A DNA stretch of 14,946 nucleotides, taken from assembly GCA_016212785.1 (NCBI GenBank), contig JACRDW010000080.1, positions 1 through 14,946 of the forward strand, written 5' to 3'. A model generated the notes under the pieces. That model worked only from the letters and a program-made list of their open reading frames with translations, was not told where the DNA came from and ran no database searches. Positions 1 to 7,279 of the stretch are shown one piece after another (within the stretch, counting starts at the first letter, position 1; each line of letters begins with the position of its first letter). Source of the stretch: Methanobacteriota archaeon. Lineage in GTDB: Archaea; Hydrothermarchaeota; Hydrothermarchaeia; Hydrothermarchaeales; JACRDW01. Both the position numbers and the translations under genes were made by a program.

Positions 1-49
1 AAGACCAAGGAGCGAGGAATGAAATGACGAAGCGACGAAGGGATTGAAA

Positions 50-1912
50 ATGAAAGAAGTAGAGGGCTACCTTGCGAGCATCGTGGAAAGCTCGGCAGAC
101 GCAATAATGAGCATTGACCTAAAGGGAACAATCACGTCCTGGAACAAGGGCGCAGAAGACATCTTCGGATACAAAGCGAAAGAAATCGTCGGGAAGCACT
201 ACCATGTTATAGTTCCCAAAGAGCTCCGAGGGGAAACCGAGGAGCTCAGAGCGAAAGTGCTGAAGAAGGGATACGTCAGAAATTACGAAACCTACCGCCT
301 GCACAGGGACGGCAGGAAAATACCTGTAAATTTAACAATAAGCATAATAAAAGACAAAGATGGAAAGCCGATTGGAACCTCTGGAATTTTTAAAGACCTT
401 TCTGAGAGGAAAAAATTGGAGCAGGAAATCAAGGAAACGAGAGACCACTTCAGGAATATTTTGAATACGATTCAGGAAAAAATCTGCGTCATTGACAGGG
501 ACTACAACATAGTAAGCTTTAACGACGCCTTTGCTAGGGGGTTGAAAAAAGATAAAATAGCTGGCGAGAAATGCTATAAGGTATTCCACAACTACAGCGA
601 AGAAGAGTTTAAAAAATTCTGCGAAGTAAGATGCATTGTTAAGAAAGCTTTCGAAGCTGGAAAGAGCACCAAATCTTCTCACGAGCACCGGCTTGAGAAC
701 GGCAGTGTAATCTACCATGAGAGCAAAGCTCTTCCTTTCATGAATCGGGGTGAAGAAATAAATCAGGTAGTCTATATCGTGGACGACGTCACAGAAAGGC
801 GCAGACTTGAGAAAGAAATAGAGAGAACAAAAGATTTTCTGGACGGCATCGTAAAAAATGCACCAGTTGGAATATTTACGACAGATAAAAATGGAGTAAT
901 TACCTCTGCGAATCCCATGCATCTAAAAATGATGGGAGAAAAAAGAGTGGAGCAGGCACTGGGACTGAATGTTCTGGAGCTGCCAACGATAAAGGCTCTC
1001 GGCTGGGACAAGCTCTTCAGAAAAGCGCTGCAGGGAAAACCGTTTGAACTGCACAATGTGAAGTACACTTCGATATATGGTAAGACTCTCTATCTAACCG
1101 CCAGATGCACTCCGCTGAAATCTGAAAACGAAGTAGAGGGCTTGCTGGCAGTAATGGAGGACGTAACGCAGCAAGCAAAGCTTGAGAAGAAAATTAAAGA
1201 AGACCGCAAGAAACTAAAAAAATATGCTGAGCAGCTGGAATACTCGAACAAGCTCAAAGACCTCTTCATAGACATAATGCGCCACGACCTGCTTAACTCT
1301 GTGTCAATAATCAAGGGCATTTCCGAGTTTTTAGTAGCTGATAAGTCCTCAAGCACGCACGAGGAAATCAAAGTGATACACAAGAATATTCTAAAGCTTG
1401 AGGAGATGACTGAAAGCGCAAGCAAGCTTGCAAAAATTGAGAGCATGAAGAAAATAGAATTTGAGGAGCAGGATTTGAGTGCGATTTTGAAGAAGAGCTT
1501 ACAGAACTTCGAATCACTTATTAAGGAAAAAGAAATGCAGGTCGAGTACAGCGCAGAAGGCGAATATCCTGCTAAAGTGAATCCAATAATAGAGGCGGTT
1601 TTCTCAAATTTAATCTCAAACGCAGTAAAGTATTCGCCGAAGAAGAGCAGAATCGTTGTAGGAATCGAAGATGAAGGTAGAGACTGGCGAGTAATGGTGA
1701 AGGATTACGGAGAGGGCATATCTGACGAGTTCAAGGAGACAATCTTCGAGAGGTTCAAAAGGGTAGACAAGCTGGGCGTCAAGGGCACTGGCTTAGGCTT
1801 AGCTATCGTCAAAAGACTTGTCGAGCTGCACGAGGGCAAGGTATGGGTAGAGGACAACCCTGAAGGCGGGAGCATATTTTATGTTATTCTTCCAAAAGTT
1901 TTATCATCCTAG
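50..1912 (+). CDS. Soluble PAS-PAS-PAS sensor histidine kinase
   Basis: Two-component sensor kinase that autophosphorylates a histidine in response to a signal sensed by PAS domains; its response regulator is not in the window. Numbered from the ATG at 50, there are three PAS/PAC units (about 5-122, 127-253 and 258-376), each ending in a charged linker such as ERKKLE, then a coiled linker, a HisKA domain with H-box MRHDLLN (His412), and a HATPase domain with N-box NLISNAVKYSP (about 520-530), G1 DYGEGIS (about 552) and G2 GTGLGLAI (about 579). I see no transmembrane segment, so it should be cytoplasmic. The second PAS has three cysteines (about 175, 191, 195), like PAS domains with a CY..H....C...C pattern, which may bind a cofactor; that is inference. 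A TTG at 44 is in frame, but ATG at 50 sits at better spacing after GGGA (40-43). The segment before it (1-49) holds no recognisable gene. The isomerase gene follows after 17 bp, so the two are probably co-transcribed. Confidence 0.92.
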   Translation: MKEVEGYLASIVESSADAIMSIDLKGTITSWNKGAEDIFGYKAKEIVGKHYHVIVPKELRGETEELRAKVLKKGYVRNYETYRLHRDGRKIPVNLTISIIKDKDGKPIGTSGIFKDLSERKKLEQEIKETRDHFRNILNTIQEKICVIDRDYNIVSFNDAFARGLKKDKIAGEKCYKVFHNYSEEEFKKFCEVRCIVKKAFEAGKSTKSSHEHRLENGSVIYHESKALPFMNRGEEINQVVYIVDDVTERRRLEKEIERTKDFLDGIVKNAPVGIFTTDKNGVITSANPMHLKMMGEKRVEQALGLNVLELPTIKALGWDKLFRKALQGKPFELHNVKYTSIYGKTLYLTARCTPLKSENEVEGLLAVMEDVTQQAKLEKKIKEDRKKLKKYAEQLEYSNKLKDLFIDIMRHDLLNSVSIIKGISEFLVADKSSSTHEEIKVIHKNILKLEEMTESASKLAKIESMKKIEFEEQDLSAILKKSLQNFESLIKEKEMQVEYSAEGEYPAKVNPIIEAVFSNLISNAVKYSPKKSRIVVGIEDEGRDWRVMVKDYGEGISDEFKETIFERFKRVDKLGVKGTGLGLAIVKRLVELHEGKVWVEDNPEGGSIFYVILPKVLSS

Positions 1913-1929
1913 AGACCTGATTATTTGAC

Positions 1930-2859
1930 ATGGTCTGCAAGGAAGTTAAAATAACCGCAGAGAAAATTGCGAAGATGGAAATAAGAGGCGCTGGTAAAAT
2001 TGCGAGAAGCGCCGCAGAGGCGCTGAAAGCGTGCACGAAAGCCTCGAAAGCTAAGAGTGCAGATGACTTCGTTAAAGAGCTGGGAGAAGCTGGCACTGCG
2101 CTGATTGCTGCCAGACCTTCCGCTGTTTCTCTACCCAATGCTGTCAGATTCATTATAAATCGGGTGCAAAATGCAAATTTAAGTGCCAGAAAGCTGAAAG
2201 AACTGACGATAAAAACTGTGGACAAATTTATAGAAGACTCTGAAAAAGCTGTGGAGAGAATAGGAGAAATCGGTGCCAGAAGAATTTCTGACGGAGACGT
2301 AATCATGACGCACTGCCACTCTGCGGCTGTGCTGTCCGTAATCAAGACTGCCTGGAGGCAGGGAAAAAAAATCAGGGTCATTGCCACAGAATCGAGACCT
2401 CGCTATCAGGGGCATATAACAGTGAGAGAATTAATAAAAGAAGGCATACCGTGCACGCTTATTGTCGATTCTGCGGTAAGAGCTTTCATGAAGCAGGCTG
2501 ACAAGGTTATCGTAGGTGCGGACAGCATCGCTGCAAATGGCGCAGTGGTAAATAAGATAGGTACCTCGCAGCTCGCGCTGGCTGCGCATGAGGCAAGGGT
2601 TCTATTTCTCGTAGCTGCGGAGAGCTATAAGTTTCATCCGCAAACGCTGGTCGGCGAGCTGGTCGAAATCGAGGAGCGCAGTGCAAAGGAAGTCGCAAAT
2701 CCGCAGGATTTCAGGGGTGCAGAGATACGCAACCCTGCCTTTGACATAACGCCGCCTGAGTATATCGATTTGATAATCACAGAAAAAGGAGTCATGCCTC
2801 CTCAGGCAGCGATTCTGGTTATAAAAGAAGAGTTTGGGTGGGCAGTAACAGGATTATAG
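1930..2859 (+). CDS. Ribose-1,5-bisphosphate isomerase (eIF2B-like family)
   Basis: Converts ribose 1,5-bisphosphate to ribulose 1,5-bisphosphate in the archaeal AMP pathway: AMP phosphorylase, this isomerase, then type III RuBisCO. The 309-residue length and the N-terminal signature MEIRGAGKIAR (16-26) match the archaeal enzyme closely. The family belongs to the eIF2B alpha/MTNA superfamily. The two catalytic residues established in the Thermococcus kodakarensis enzyme (Cys133, Asp202) have counterparts here at Cys129 (MTHCHS) and Asp198 (VGADSI), with the same offset of four. This favours the isomerase over a translation-factor subunit or methylthioribose-1-phosphate isomerase. The ATG at 1930 places the N-terminus as in the family, though no clear Shine-Dalgarno precedes it; the upstream kinase stops 17 bp earlier. 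AMP phosphorylase and RuBisCO genes are not in this window. Its TAG stop abuts the convergent coiled-coil gene, forming TAGCTA. Confidence 0.93.
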   Translation: MVCKEVKITAEKIAKMEIRGAGKIARSAAEALKACTKASKAKSADDFVKELGEAGTALIAARPSAVSLPNAVRFIINRVQNANLSARKLKELTIKTVDKFIEDSEKAVERIGEIGARRISDGDVIMTHCHSAAVLSVIKTAWRQGKKIRVIATESRPRYQGHITVRELIKEGIPCTLIVDSAVRAFMKQADKVIVGADSIAANGAVVNKIGTSQLALAAHEARVLFLVAAESYKFHPQTLVGELVEIEERSAKEVANPQDFRGAEIRNPAFDITPPEYIDLIITEKGVMPPQAAILVIKEEFGWAVTGL

Positions 2860-3780
2860 CTACAATTTCGGACTCAGCTCATTAACGATACTCAGATATT
2901 TCTCCTTAATGCCAAGTAATTTTTCGTGCTCTGAATATGCAAACGCAGCTTCTTTCTTTATTTTCATAAGTTTCGAACGCAGCTCCTCTCTCCGCTCCTC
3001 TAGCTCTGCCCGCTGCGCCTCTGCCTCTTTGCATGCAGCTTCGAGAGCTCTGAGGTCTGCGAACTCCGCCTCCCGCTCTGCCAATTCCTGCGATTCAGCT
3101 TCCTTAACCGGCAGGATTTTATCTATGAGCTCCTGTGAAACGTGCTTTAGCACCGCAACCTTAGCCTCTCTCGCAGCCTCTTCGTCCTTTCTTCGAATTA
3201 AAAACTCAAAAAATCCTTTCCGTCTTGGCTCTGTAAATAGCTCAGCTTCATTGATACTTGCGGGATTTTCAAGAATTGCGTCGAACAGCTTCTCGACTGT
3301 AATACTATCTCCTGAAAGCAGCAGCTCATAGCCTTCTGCTATTGAGGCTGCTCTGTCCAGAAATTTTTTTCTGAGCTTCTCAATATCGCTTTGCGAAGCA
3401 TTTTTTATCCTCTGGCTTGCCTGGGCATATTCCTGCCTCCTTTCAAAATATTTGCTGCACGCCACAGAGGTCCTGCTCTCCAAAGCTCTGAATTTTCTTT
3501 CTATGCCCTCCAGCTCTTCCGTGGCGTCTCTAAACTGCTTGTTAAGTCTCTTGAAATTTCGCAGCTCCTCAAGGTCGTTCTCAACAGCGCTTTTAAAATC
3601 CTTAATAGACTTGAGAACATCTTCAGCAAGATTCGATTTCCCGGCCTCCGCTTCCAGGCCTTGAATTCCGGACAAAATATCGCTCAGCGCAGCCTTCAAA
3701 CCCTCGTCAAAACCTGAATCGTAGTTAGAGATGCCGACGCACCTGCTTGCGATAGACTGCAACCTTTCTCTCATTGGCAT
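2860..3780 (-). CDS. Coiled-coil protein of unknown function, downstream of the heat-shock regulator
   Basis: A 306-residue soluble protein I do not recognise. It is dominated by charged heptad-like helix: a coiled coil over roughly 30-140 and a second over roughly 215-295, rich in Glu, Lys, Arg and Ala. A less regular middle part (about 150-210) contains FFEFLIRRKDEE. There is no signal peptide, membrane segment or enzyme motif. The first codon is ATG at 3780, and a second in-frame ATG (residue 3) could equally be used. It starts only 7 bp after the stop of the Phr/HSR1-like regulator on the same strand, so the two are almost certainly one operon. That suggests a stress-linked role, as a structural or adaptor-like coil, by inference only. 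Its 3' end touches the isomerase stop with no spacer. Resemblance to SMC-like proteins is probably only generic coiled-coil composition. Confidence 0.75.
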   Translation of the reverse strand: MPMRERLQSIASRCVGISNYDSGFDEGLKAALSDILSGIQGLEAEAGKSNLAEDVLKSIKDFKSAVENDLEELRNFKRLNKQFRDATEELEGIERKFRALESRTSVACSKYFERRQEYAQASQRIKNASQSDIEKLRKKFLDRAASIAEGYELLLSGDSITVEKLFDAILENPASINEAELFTEPRRKGFFEFLIRRKDEEAAREAKVAVLKHVSQELIDKILPVKEAESQELAEREAEFADLRALEAACKEAEAQRAELEERREELRSKLMKIKKEAAFAYSEHEKLLGIKEKYLSIVNELSPKL

Positions 3781-3787
3781 AAACTTA

Positions 3788-4306
3788 TCAGAATAAGTAT
3801 ATTGCTTTTTCGCTTTTAATTTCGTTCCTTATCTGGGTGAGACGGTACGCAACGACCTTTCGTGCGTCTGTAATCTTCCTCTGCTCCCTCAGCAGCTCCT
3901 CGTATATTCTTTCCAGCTCCTCGATTTTTTCTTCTTCGTCCAGCTCTGAAATTTTATCAATTTCTTCAGTTATTTGCTTCAAATTCGGAAATGCTTCCAA
4001 AATATCTTCATCTATTTTCGGCGTAAGCGTTTCTATGCCGAAGAAGTCGTGCCCTATTTTTATTTCAAGAATGAGCTCCTTAGAAATTCCGTAGTACTTT
4101 CTCGGCCTGCCCTTCTCTATCTTTCTTAGCTCTGTCTCGAGTATGCCGGCTCCCCTCATCAGCTCCAAATGCTCGATTATCGCCTTCTGACCAATGTCCA
4201 GTTCTTGGGAGAGCTGGGTTATGTAGCAGGGCTTCTCAGAAAGTAATTGCAGTATCTCTCTTCTCGTCTCATTGCCCAGCATGTCCAGGATTTCTTCCAG
4301 TCGCAT
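3788..4306 (-). CDS. phr: ArsR-family heat-shock regulator, Phr/HSR1-like
   Basis: A winged-helix repressor of the type that controls archaeal heat-shock genes. Residues 1-80 form the DNA-binding domain: MLGNETRREILQLL (9-22), a recognition helix around IGQKAIIEHLELM (38-50), and a wing ending GRPRKYYGIS (66-75). From memory these segments match Phr of Pyrococcus furiosus nearly residue for residue (LGNETRRRIL, GQKAVLEHL, GRPRKYY). The rest (about 110-165) is helical and charged, probably a dimerisation coil. At 172 residues it is shorter than Phr (about 200). The neighbours support the assignment: an Hsp20 remnant and cdc48 lie divergently across the promoter, as the A. fulgidus HSR1 operon contains regulator, hsp20 and cdc48. 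The ATG at 4306 lacks a Shine-Dalgarno; a TATA-like TTAAATTTTTT lies about 30 bp upstream, giving a very short leader. Autoregulation through the palindrome at 4345-4359 is likely. Confidence 0.87.
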   Translation of the reverse strand: MRLEEILDMLGNETRREILQLLSEKPCYITQLSQELDIGQKAIIEHLELMRGAGILETELRKIEKGRPRKYYGISKELILEIKIGHDFFGIETLTPKIDEDILEAFPNLKQITEEIDKISELDEEEKIEELERIYEELLREQRKITDARKVVAYRLTQIRNEIKSEKAIYLF

Positions 4307-4344
4307 AACTCTATTTAACTTTCTTAACGATGCAAAAAATTTAA

Positions 4345-4359
4345 GTAACTTTTTGTTAC
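4345..4359. promoter_or_regulatory. Candidate heat-shock operator, GTAAC-N5-GTTAC
   Basis: A perfect inverted repeat, AGTAAC-TTTTT-GTTACT over 4344-4360. It lies between the leftward TATA-like element of the regulator (around 4332-4342) and the rightward TATA (4361-4370) for the hsp20 remnant and cdc48. The form GTAAC-N5-GTTAC differs in one base per arm from CTAAC-N5-GTTAG, the HSR1 site known in Archaeoglobus fulgidus. Position, symmetry and the adjacent regulator gene make this the likely autoregulatory site. Confidence 0.65.
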
Positions 4360-4360
4360 T

Positions 4361-4380
4361 AAAATATTTTAACTTGTTAA
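4361..4380 (+). promoter_or_regulatory. Rightward TATA box with overlapping palindrome
   Basis: AAAATATTTT (4361-4370) is a good archaeal TATA element, predicting transcription start near 4390, just before the hsp20 remnant. It overlaps a second short palindrome, TTAAC-TT-GTTAA (4369-4380), whose half-sites resemble the neighbouring operator. A protein bound here could block assembly of the transcription complex. Both readings are inferred from sequence only. Confidence 0.5.
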
Positions 4381-4393
4381 AGGTATTTTCTGA

Positions 4394-4606
4394 TTAGAGA
4401 TTTCAGCGGAGACAAAGCGCGAGGCGAAAGAGGAGAAGAAAGGCTACATGCGCAGAGAAAGGAGCTATGAAAAATTCTATAGTGCCTTAACCCTGCCAGC
4501 GACTGTTGATGCAGGTAAAGCCAAAGCTTCTTACAAAAACTGGGTGCTCGAGGTTGCGCTGCCGAAAACCGAAGTGACTAAGAAAAGAACTGTAAAAGTG
4601 GAGTAG
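4394..4606 (+). pseudogene. hsp20: Hsp20/alpha-crystallin small heat-shock protein, C-terminal remnant
   Basis: The open frame from 4394 to the TAG at 4604-4606 encodes about 70 residues ending the alpha-crystallin domain: LEISAETK, then GYMRRERSYEKFY, LTLPATVDAGKAKASYKN, VLEVALPK and a final KRTVKVE. These correspond to the standard archaeal Hsp20 series (ISAE..., RRERSYG.F.R...LP..VD, KA.YKNGVLEV.LPK). The N-terminal arm and first strands are missing: a TGA lies directly upstream (4391-4393), and the promoter region follows immediately. The highly conserved Gly of the NGVLEV motif is Trp here (NWVLEV), pointing to relaxed selection. An ATG at 4448 could still start a 52-residue peptide, but without a clear Shine-Dalgarno. 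It sits between the heat-shock promoter and cdc48, where an intact hsp20 stands in A. fulgidus. Confidence 0.85.
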
Positions 4607-4642
4607 GAAAACATAAAAATGAGAAAGGAGATATGAGCTGTT

Positions 4643-6823
4643 ATGGAAGCTGAACTAAAAGTTGCAGAGGCTGTGCAGAACGACGTTGGAAGGGGCATAG
4701 CCAGAATAGACACCAGAAGCAGAGATGTGCTCGGCATTTCCACCGGCGATATAATTGAGATAATTGGAAAAAAATCAACAGGCGCAATAGTCTGGCGTGC
4801 CTATGCCGAAGATGAAGGTCTGGGAATAATAAGGATGGACGGAATTCTGCGCCAGAATGCTGAAATTTCTCTCGGGGACAAAGTCAAGGTCAGAAAAGCG
4901 GTTGCGCACGATGCGAAAAAGGCAGTCTTTGCGCCGACGCAGGCTATCAGATTTTCAGTCGGATTCGGGGATTTTATAAGAAGGAGACTGCTGGGAAGAC
5001 CTGTAACTGCGGGAGATAGAATAGTTGTAGGGGTGCTTGGAACAACGCTGCCCTTCACAATAAGCCAGACGATTCCTTCGGGAATAACGAGAATCACTGA
5101 TTATACTGAAATAATTGTCAGGGAAGAGCCGCTCAAAGAGAGAACAGGAATACCCAGCATAGCTTACGAAGACATAGGAGGTCTCAAGGACGAAGTCCAG
5201 AAGATAAGGGAGATGATCGAGCTACCGATGAAGCATCCCGAGCTTTTTGACAGGCTTGGAATCGAGCCGCCGAAAGGAGTGCTGCTGCACGGGCCGCCTG
5301 GCACAGGCAAGACCCTAATCGCAAAAGCGGTAGCAAACGAAACGAACGCGTTCTTCATTTCGCTCAACGGTCCAGAAATAATGAGCAAGTTTTATGGAGA
5401 GAGTGAGGAAAACCTGCGCAAGATGTTCAAAGAGGCTGACGAAAATGCGCCGAGCATAATCTTCATAGACGAAATCGACGCTATCGCGCCGAAGAGAGAG
5501 GAGGTGCACGGCGAGGTCGAGCGCAGAGTAGTAGCCCAACTTCTTGCGCTGATGGACGGTTTGAAAGGCAGGGGCAAGGTAATTGTGATAGGGGCGACAA
5601 ACCGACCCGACGCTCTAGACCCAGCCATGCGCAGACCTGGAAGATTTGACAGAGAAATTGTAATCGGAGTACCTGACAGGAACGGAAGGAAGGAAATCCT
5701 GCAGATACACACGAGAGGAATGCCGCTCGCAGAGGATGTTGATTTAGAACATTTAGCGAACGTAACGCACGGCTTCGTCGGAGCTGACTTAGAAGCTTTG
5801 TGCAAAGAAGCTGCGATGGGCACGCTGAGGAAAGTGCTGCCTGAAATTGACTTAAAAGAGGAAACGATTCCGCCCTCGATTTTAGAAAAGCTGCAAGTTA
5901 TAAAAGAAGATTTCATCGAAGCGCTCAAATTAGTTGAGCCCTCTGCGCTGAGAGAGGTCTTCATAGAAATACCTGACGTAAAGTGGGATGATGTTGGCGG
6001 CTTGAAAGAAATAAAGCAGGAGCTTAGAGAGGCTGTGGAATGGCCTATTAAGTACCCGCAGGCATTTACAAAAATGGGAATCAAGCCTCCGAAGGGAGTT
6101 TTTATTTTTGGACCTCCAGGCTGCGGCAAGACTCTGCTCGCAAAGGCGGTGGCGAACGAGAGCGAATCCAACTTCATAAGCGTTAAAGGCCCTGAAATTC
6201 TGAGCAAATGGGTGGGAGAGAGCGAGAAAGCCGTGCGCCAGATTTTCAAAAAAGCGAAGCAGGCATCGCCGACGATCGTCTTCATCGATGAAATCGATGC
6301 AATATCTTCGATGAGAGGTCTTGAGGTAGGAAGCAGGGTCGGAGAGCGGGTTCTCAATCAGCTGCTGACCGAAATGGACGGCATGGAAGAGCTGCACAGC
6401 GTTGTAGTAATCGCAGCCACGAATCGACCGGATATGCTTGACCCGGCGCTTCTGCGCCCGGGCCGCTTTGACAAGCTCCTCCTTGTGCCGGCGCCGGACG
6501 AGGAAGCCAGGCTGGAGATATTCAAGGTGCATACCAAGAACATGCCCCTCGATGAGAGCGTGGATTTACAAAAGCTGGTGAAGCAGACGAACGGCTATGC
6601 GGGTGCAGACATCGAAGGCGTGTGCAGGGAAGCTGGAATGCTTGCAATCAGAGAGAGCTTGATTGAAGGGAACCTCGAAACCAAGAAGGTCGGCGTGGAG
6701 CACTTTACAGAAGCCATGAAAAAGATAAGACCGAGCGTAACTAAAGAGATTGCGCTCTCCTATGAAGGCTTTTTGAGGCGCTGCGAAACCAAAGAGCTGG
6801 AAAAGCTGAGTTACATGAGATAG
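4643..6823 (+). CDS. cdc48: Cdc48/VAT-type AAA+ ATPase
   Basis: Hexameric ATP-driven protein unfoldase, the archaeal p97 counterpart, which feeds unfolded substrates to the proteasome. The 726 residues contain the N-terminal substrate-binding domain (double-psi barrel plus second subdomain, about 1-165). The D1 ATPase follows, with Walker A GPPGTGKT (217-224), Walker B FIDEID (274-279) and arginine-finger region RRPGRFD (330-336). D2 has GPPGCGKT (490-497), FIDEID (547-552) and LRPGRFD (604-610). All key ATPase residues are intact and the length is normal for VAT. The ATG at 4643 is the only reasonable start, because an in-frame TGA lies three codons upstream. The AAAGGAG element is 12 bases away, an unusually long spacing, and an out-of-frame ATG (4633) lies between. 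Transcription probably starts at the heat-shock promoter near 4390, placing it under the Phr-like regulator. It ends 5 bp before the convergent protease gene. Confidence 0.96.
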   Translation: MEAELKVAEAVQNDVGRGIARIDTRSRDVLGISTGDIIEIIGKKSTGAIVWRAYAEDEGLGIIRMDGILRQNAEISLGDKVKVRKAVAHDAKKAVFAPTQAIRFSVGFGDFIRRRLLGRPVTAGDRIVVGVLGTTLPFTISQTIPSGITRITDYTEIIVREEPLKERTGIPSIAYEDIGGLKDEVQKIREMIELPMKHPELFDRLGIEPPKGVLLHGPPGTGKTLIAKAVANETNAFFISLNGPEIMSKFYGESEENLRKMFKEADENAPSIIFIDEIDAIAPKREEVHGEVERRVVAQLLALMDGLKGRGKVIVIGATNRPDALDPAMRRPGRFDREIVIGVPDRNGRKEILQIHTRGMPLAEDVDLEHLANVTHGFVGADLEALCKEAAMGTLRKVLPEIDLKEETIPPSILEKLQVIKEDFIEALKLVEPSALREVFIEIPDVKWDDVGGLKEIKQELREAVEWPIKYPQAFTKMGIKPPKGVFIFGPPGCGKTLLAKAVANESESNFISVKGPEILSKWVGESEKAVRQIFKKAKQASPTIVFIDEIDAISSMRGLEVGSRVGERVLNQLLTEMDGMEELHSVVVIAATNRPDMLDPALLRPGRFDKLLLVPAPDEEARLEIFKVHTKNMPLDESVDLQKLVKQTNGYAGADIEGVCREAGMLAIRESLIEGNLETKKVGVEHFTEAMKKIRPSVTKEIALSYEGFLRRCETKELEKLSYMR

Positions 6824-6828
6824 TCGTA

Positions 6829-7269
6829 TTAAACTTCTTTCAGGACTTCTTCAATTACATTGGGTATCGCTTTCTGAACGCGCGGCGACAGCTCAAGTCC
6901 GAATTCTATAACCTCGGGCTCCACGCCTATTATAACTATGTCAGGCGGCAGTCTATATGCGTGCCTGCCGGATTTCAGAGCATCTGTAAAGTCTATGTCG
7001 TGCAGGCTGAGCTTGATATTGCTCGAGTCAGGGGTAAATTTAAATTTGTAGATAGTGCCCGGTTCTCTACCTCCCCTGTACGCATCGATTATAATCGCCT
7101 TGTCTTTCCCGTCCATACATTCCAGCACAGCGAAAGCATTGGTGTCTGCATCCTGCACCTCAACATTTCCAGGCAGCTTTATTTTCTGCAGTTCCTGAAC
7201 AGTATGTATTCCCACGCCGTCGTCTCTCATTATAGAATTACCTACTCCAATAATCGCTACTTTCTTCAT
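6829..7269 (-). CDS. hyaD: [NiFe] hydrogenase maturation endopeptidase (HyaD/HycI/VhtD family)
   Basis: Cleaves the C-terminal extension of the hydrogenase large subunit once nickel has been inserted. The 146-residue protein starts with the family signature GVGNSIMRDDGVG (8-20). The nickel-sensing residues known from E. coli HybD (Glu16, Asp62, His93) have plausible counterparts at Asp16, Asp62 (IIDAYRGG) and His90 (LSLHDIDF). It is the last gene of the hydrogenase operon, starting 10 bp after the large-subunit stop, and its presumed substrate is that subunit, which keeps a 15-residue extension after its final metal ligand. There is no strong Shine-Dalgarno before the ATG at 7269, so translation may depend on readthrough coupling from the upstream gene. 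It converges on cdc48 with 5 bp between stops. Confidence 0.93.
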   Translation of the reverse strand: MKKVAIIGVGNSIMRDDGVGIHTVQELQKIKLPGNVEVQDADTNAFAVLECMDGKDKAIIIDAYRGGREPGTIYKFKFTPDSSNIKLSLHDIDFTDALKSGRHAYRLPPDIVIIGVEPEVIEFGLELSPRVQKAIPNVIEEVLKEV

Positions 7270-7279
7270 ATCGAAGGCT

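Noticed and set aside
44..49. TTG 44 as the kinase start
   Set aside because: It directly abuts the GGGA element, leaving no spacer; ATG 50 has six bases.
1..49. GA-rich short repeats (GAAGCGACGAAG) at the left edge as a repeat array or gene tail
   Set aside because: Too short to define a repeat unit, and stops occur in all three forward frames; nothing can be supported.
332..922. Long reverse-strand open frame inside the kinase gene
   Set aside because: Antisense shadow of a well-supported gene; no domain motif and no ribosome site.
5392..6357. 321-codon reverse-strand frame opposite cdc48
   Set aside because: Ser/Thr/Pro-rich shadow translation of the conserved ATPase; no independent support.
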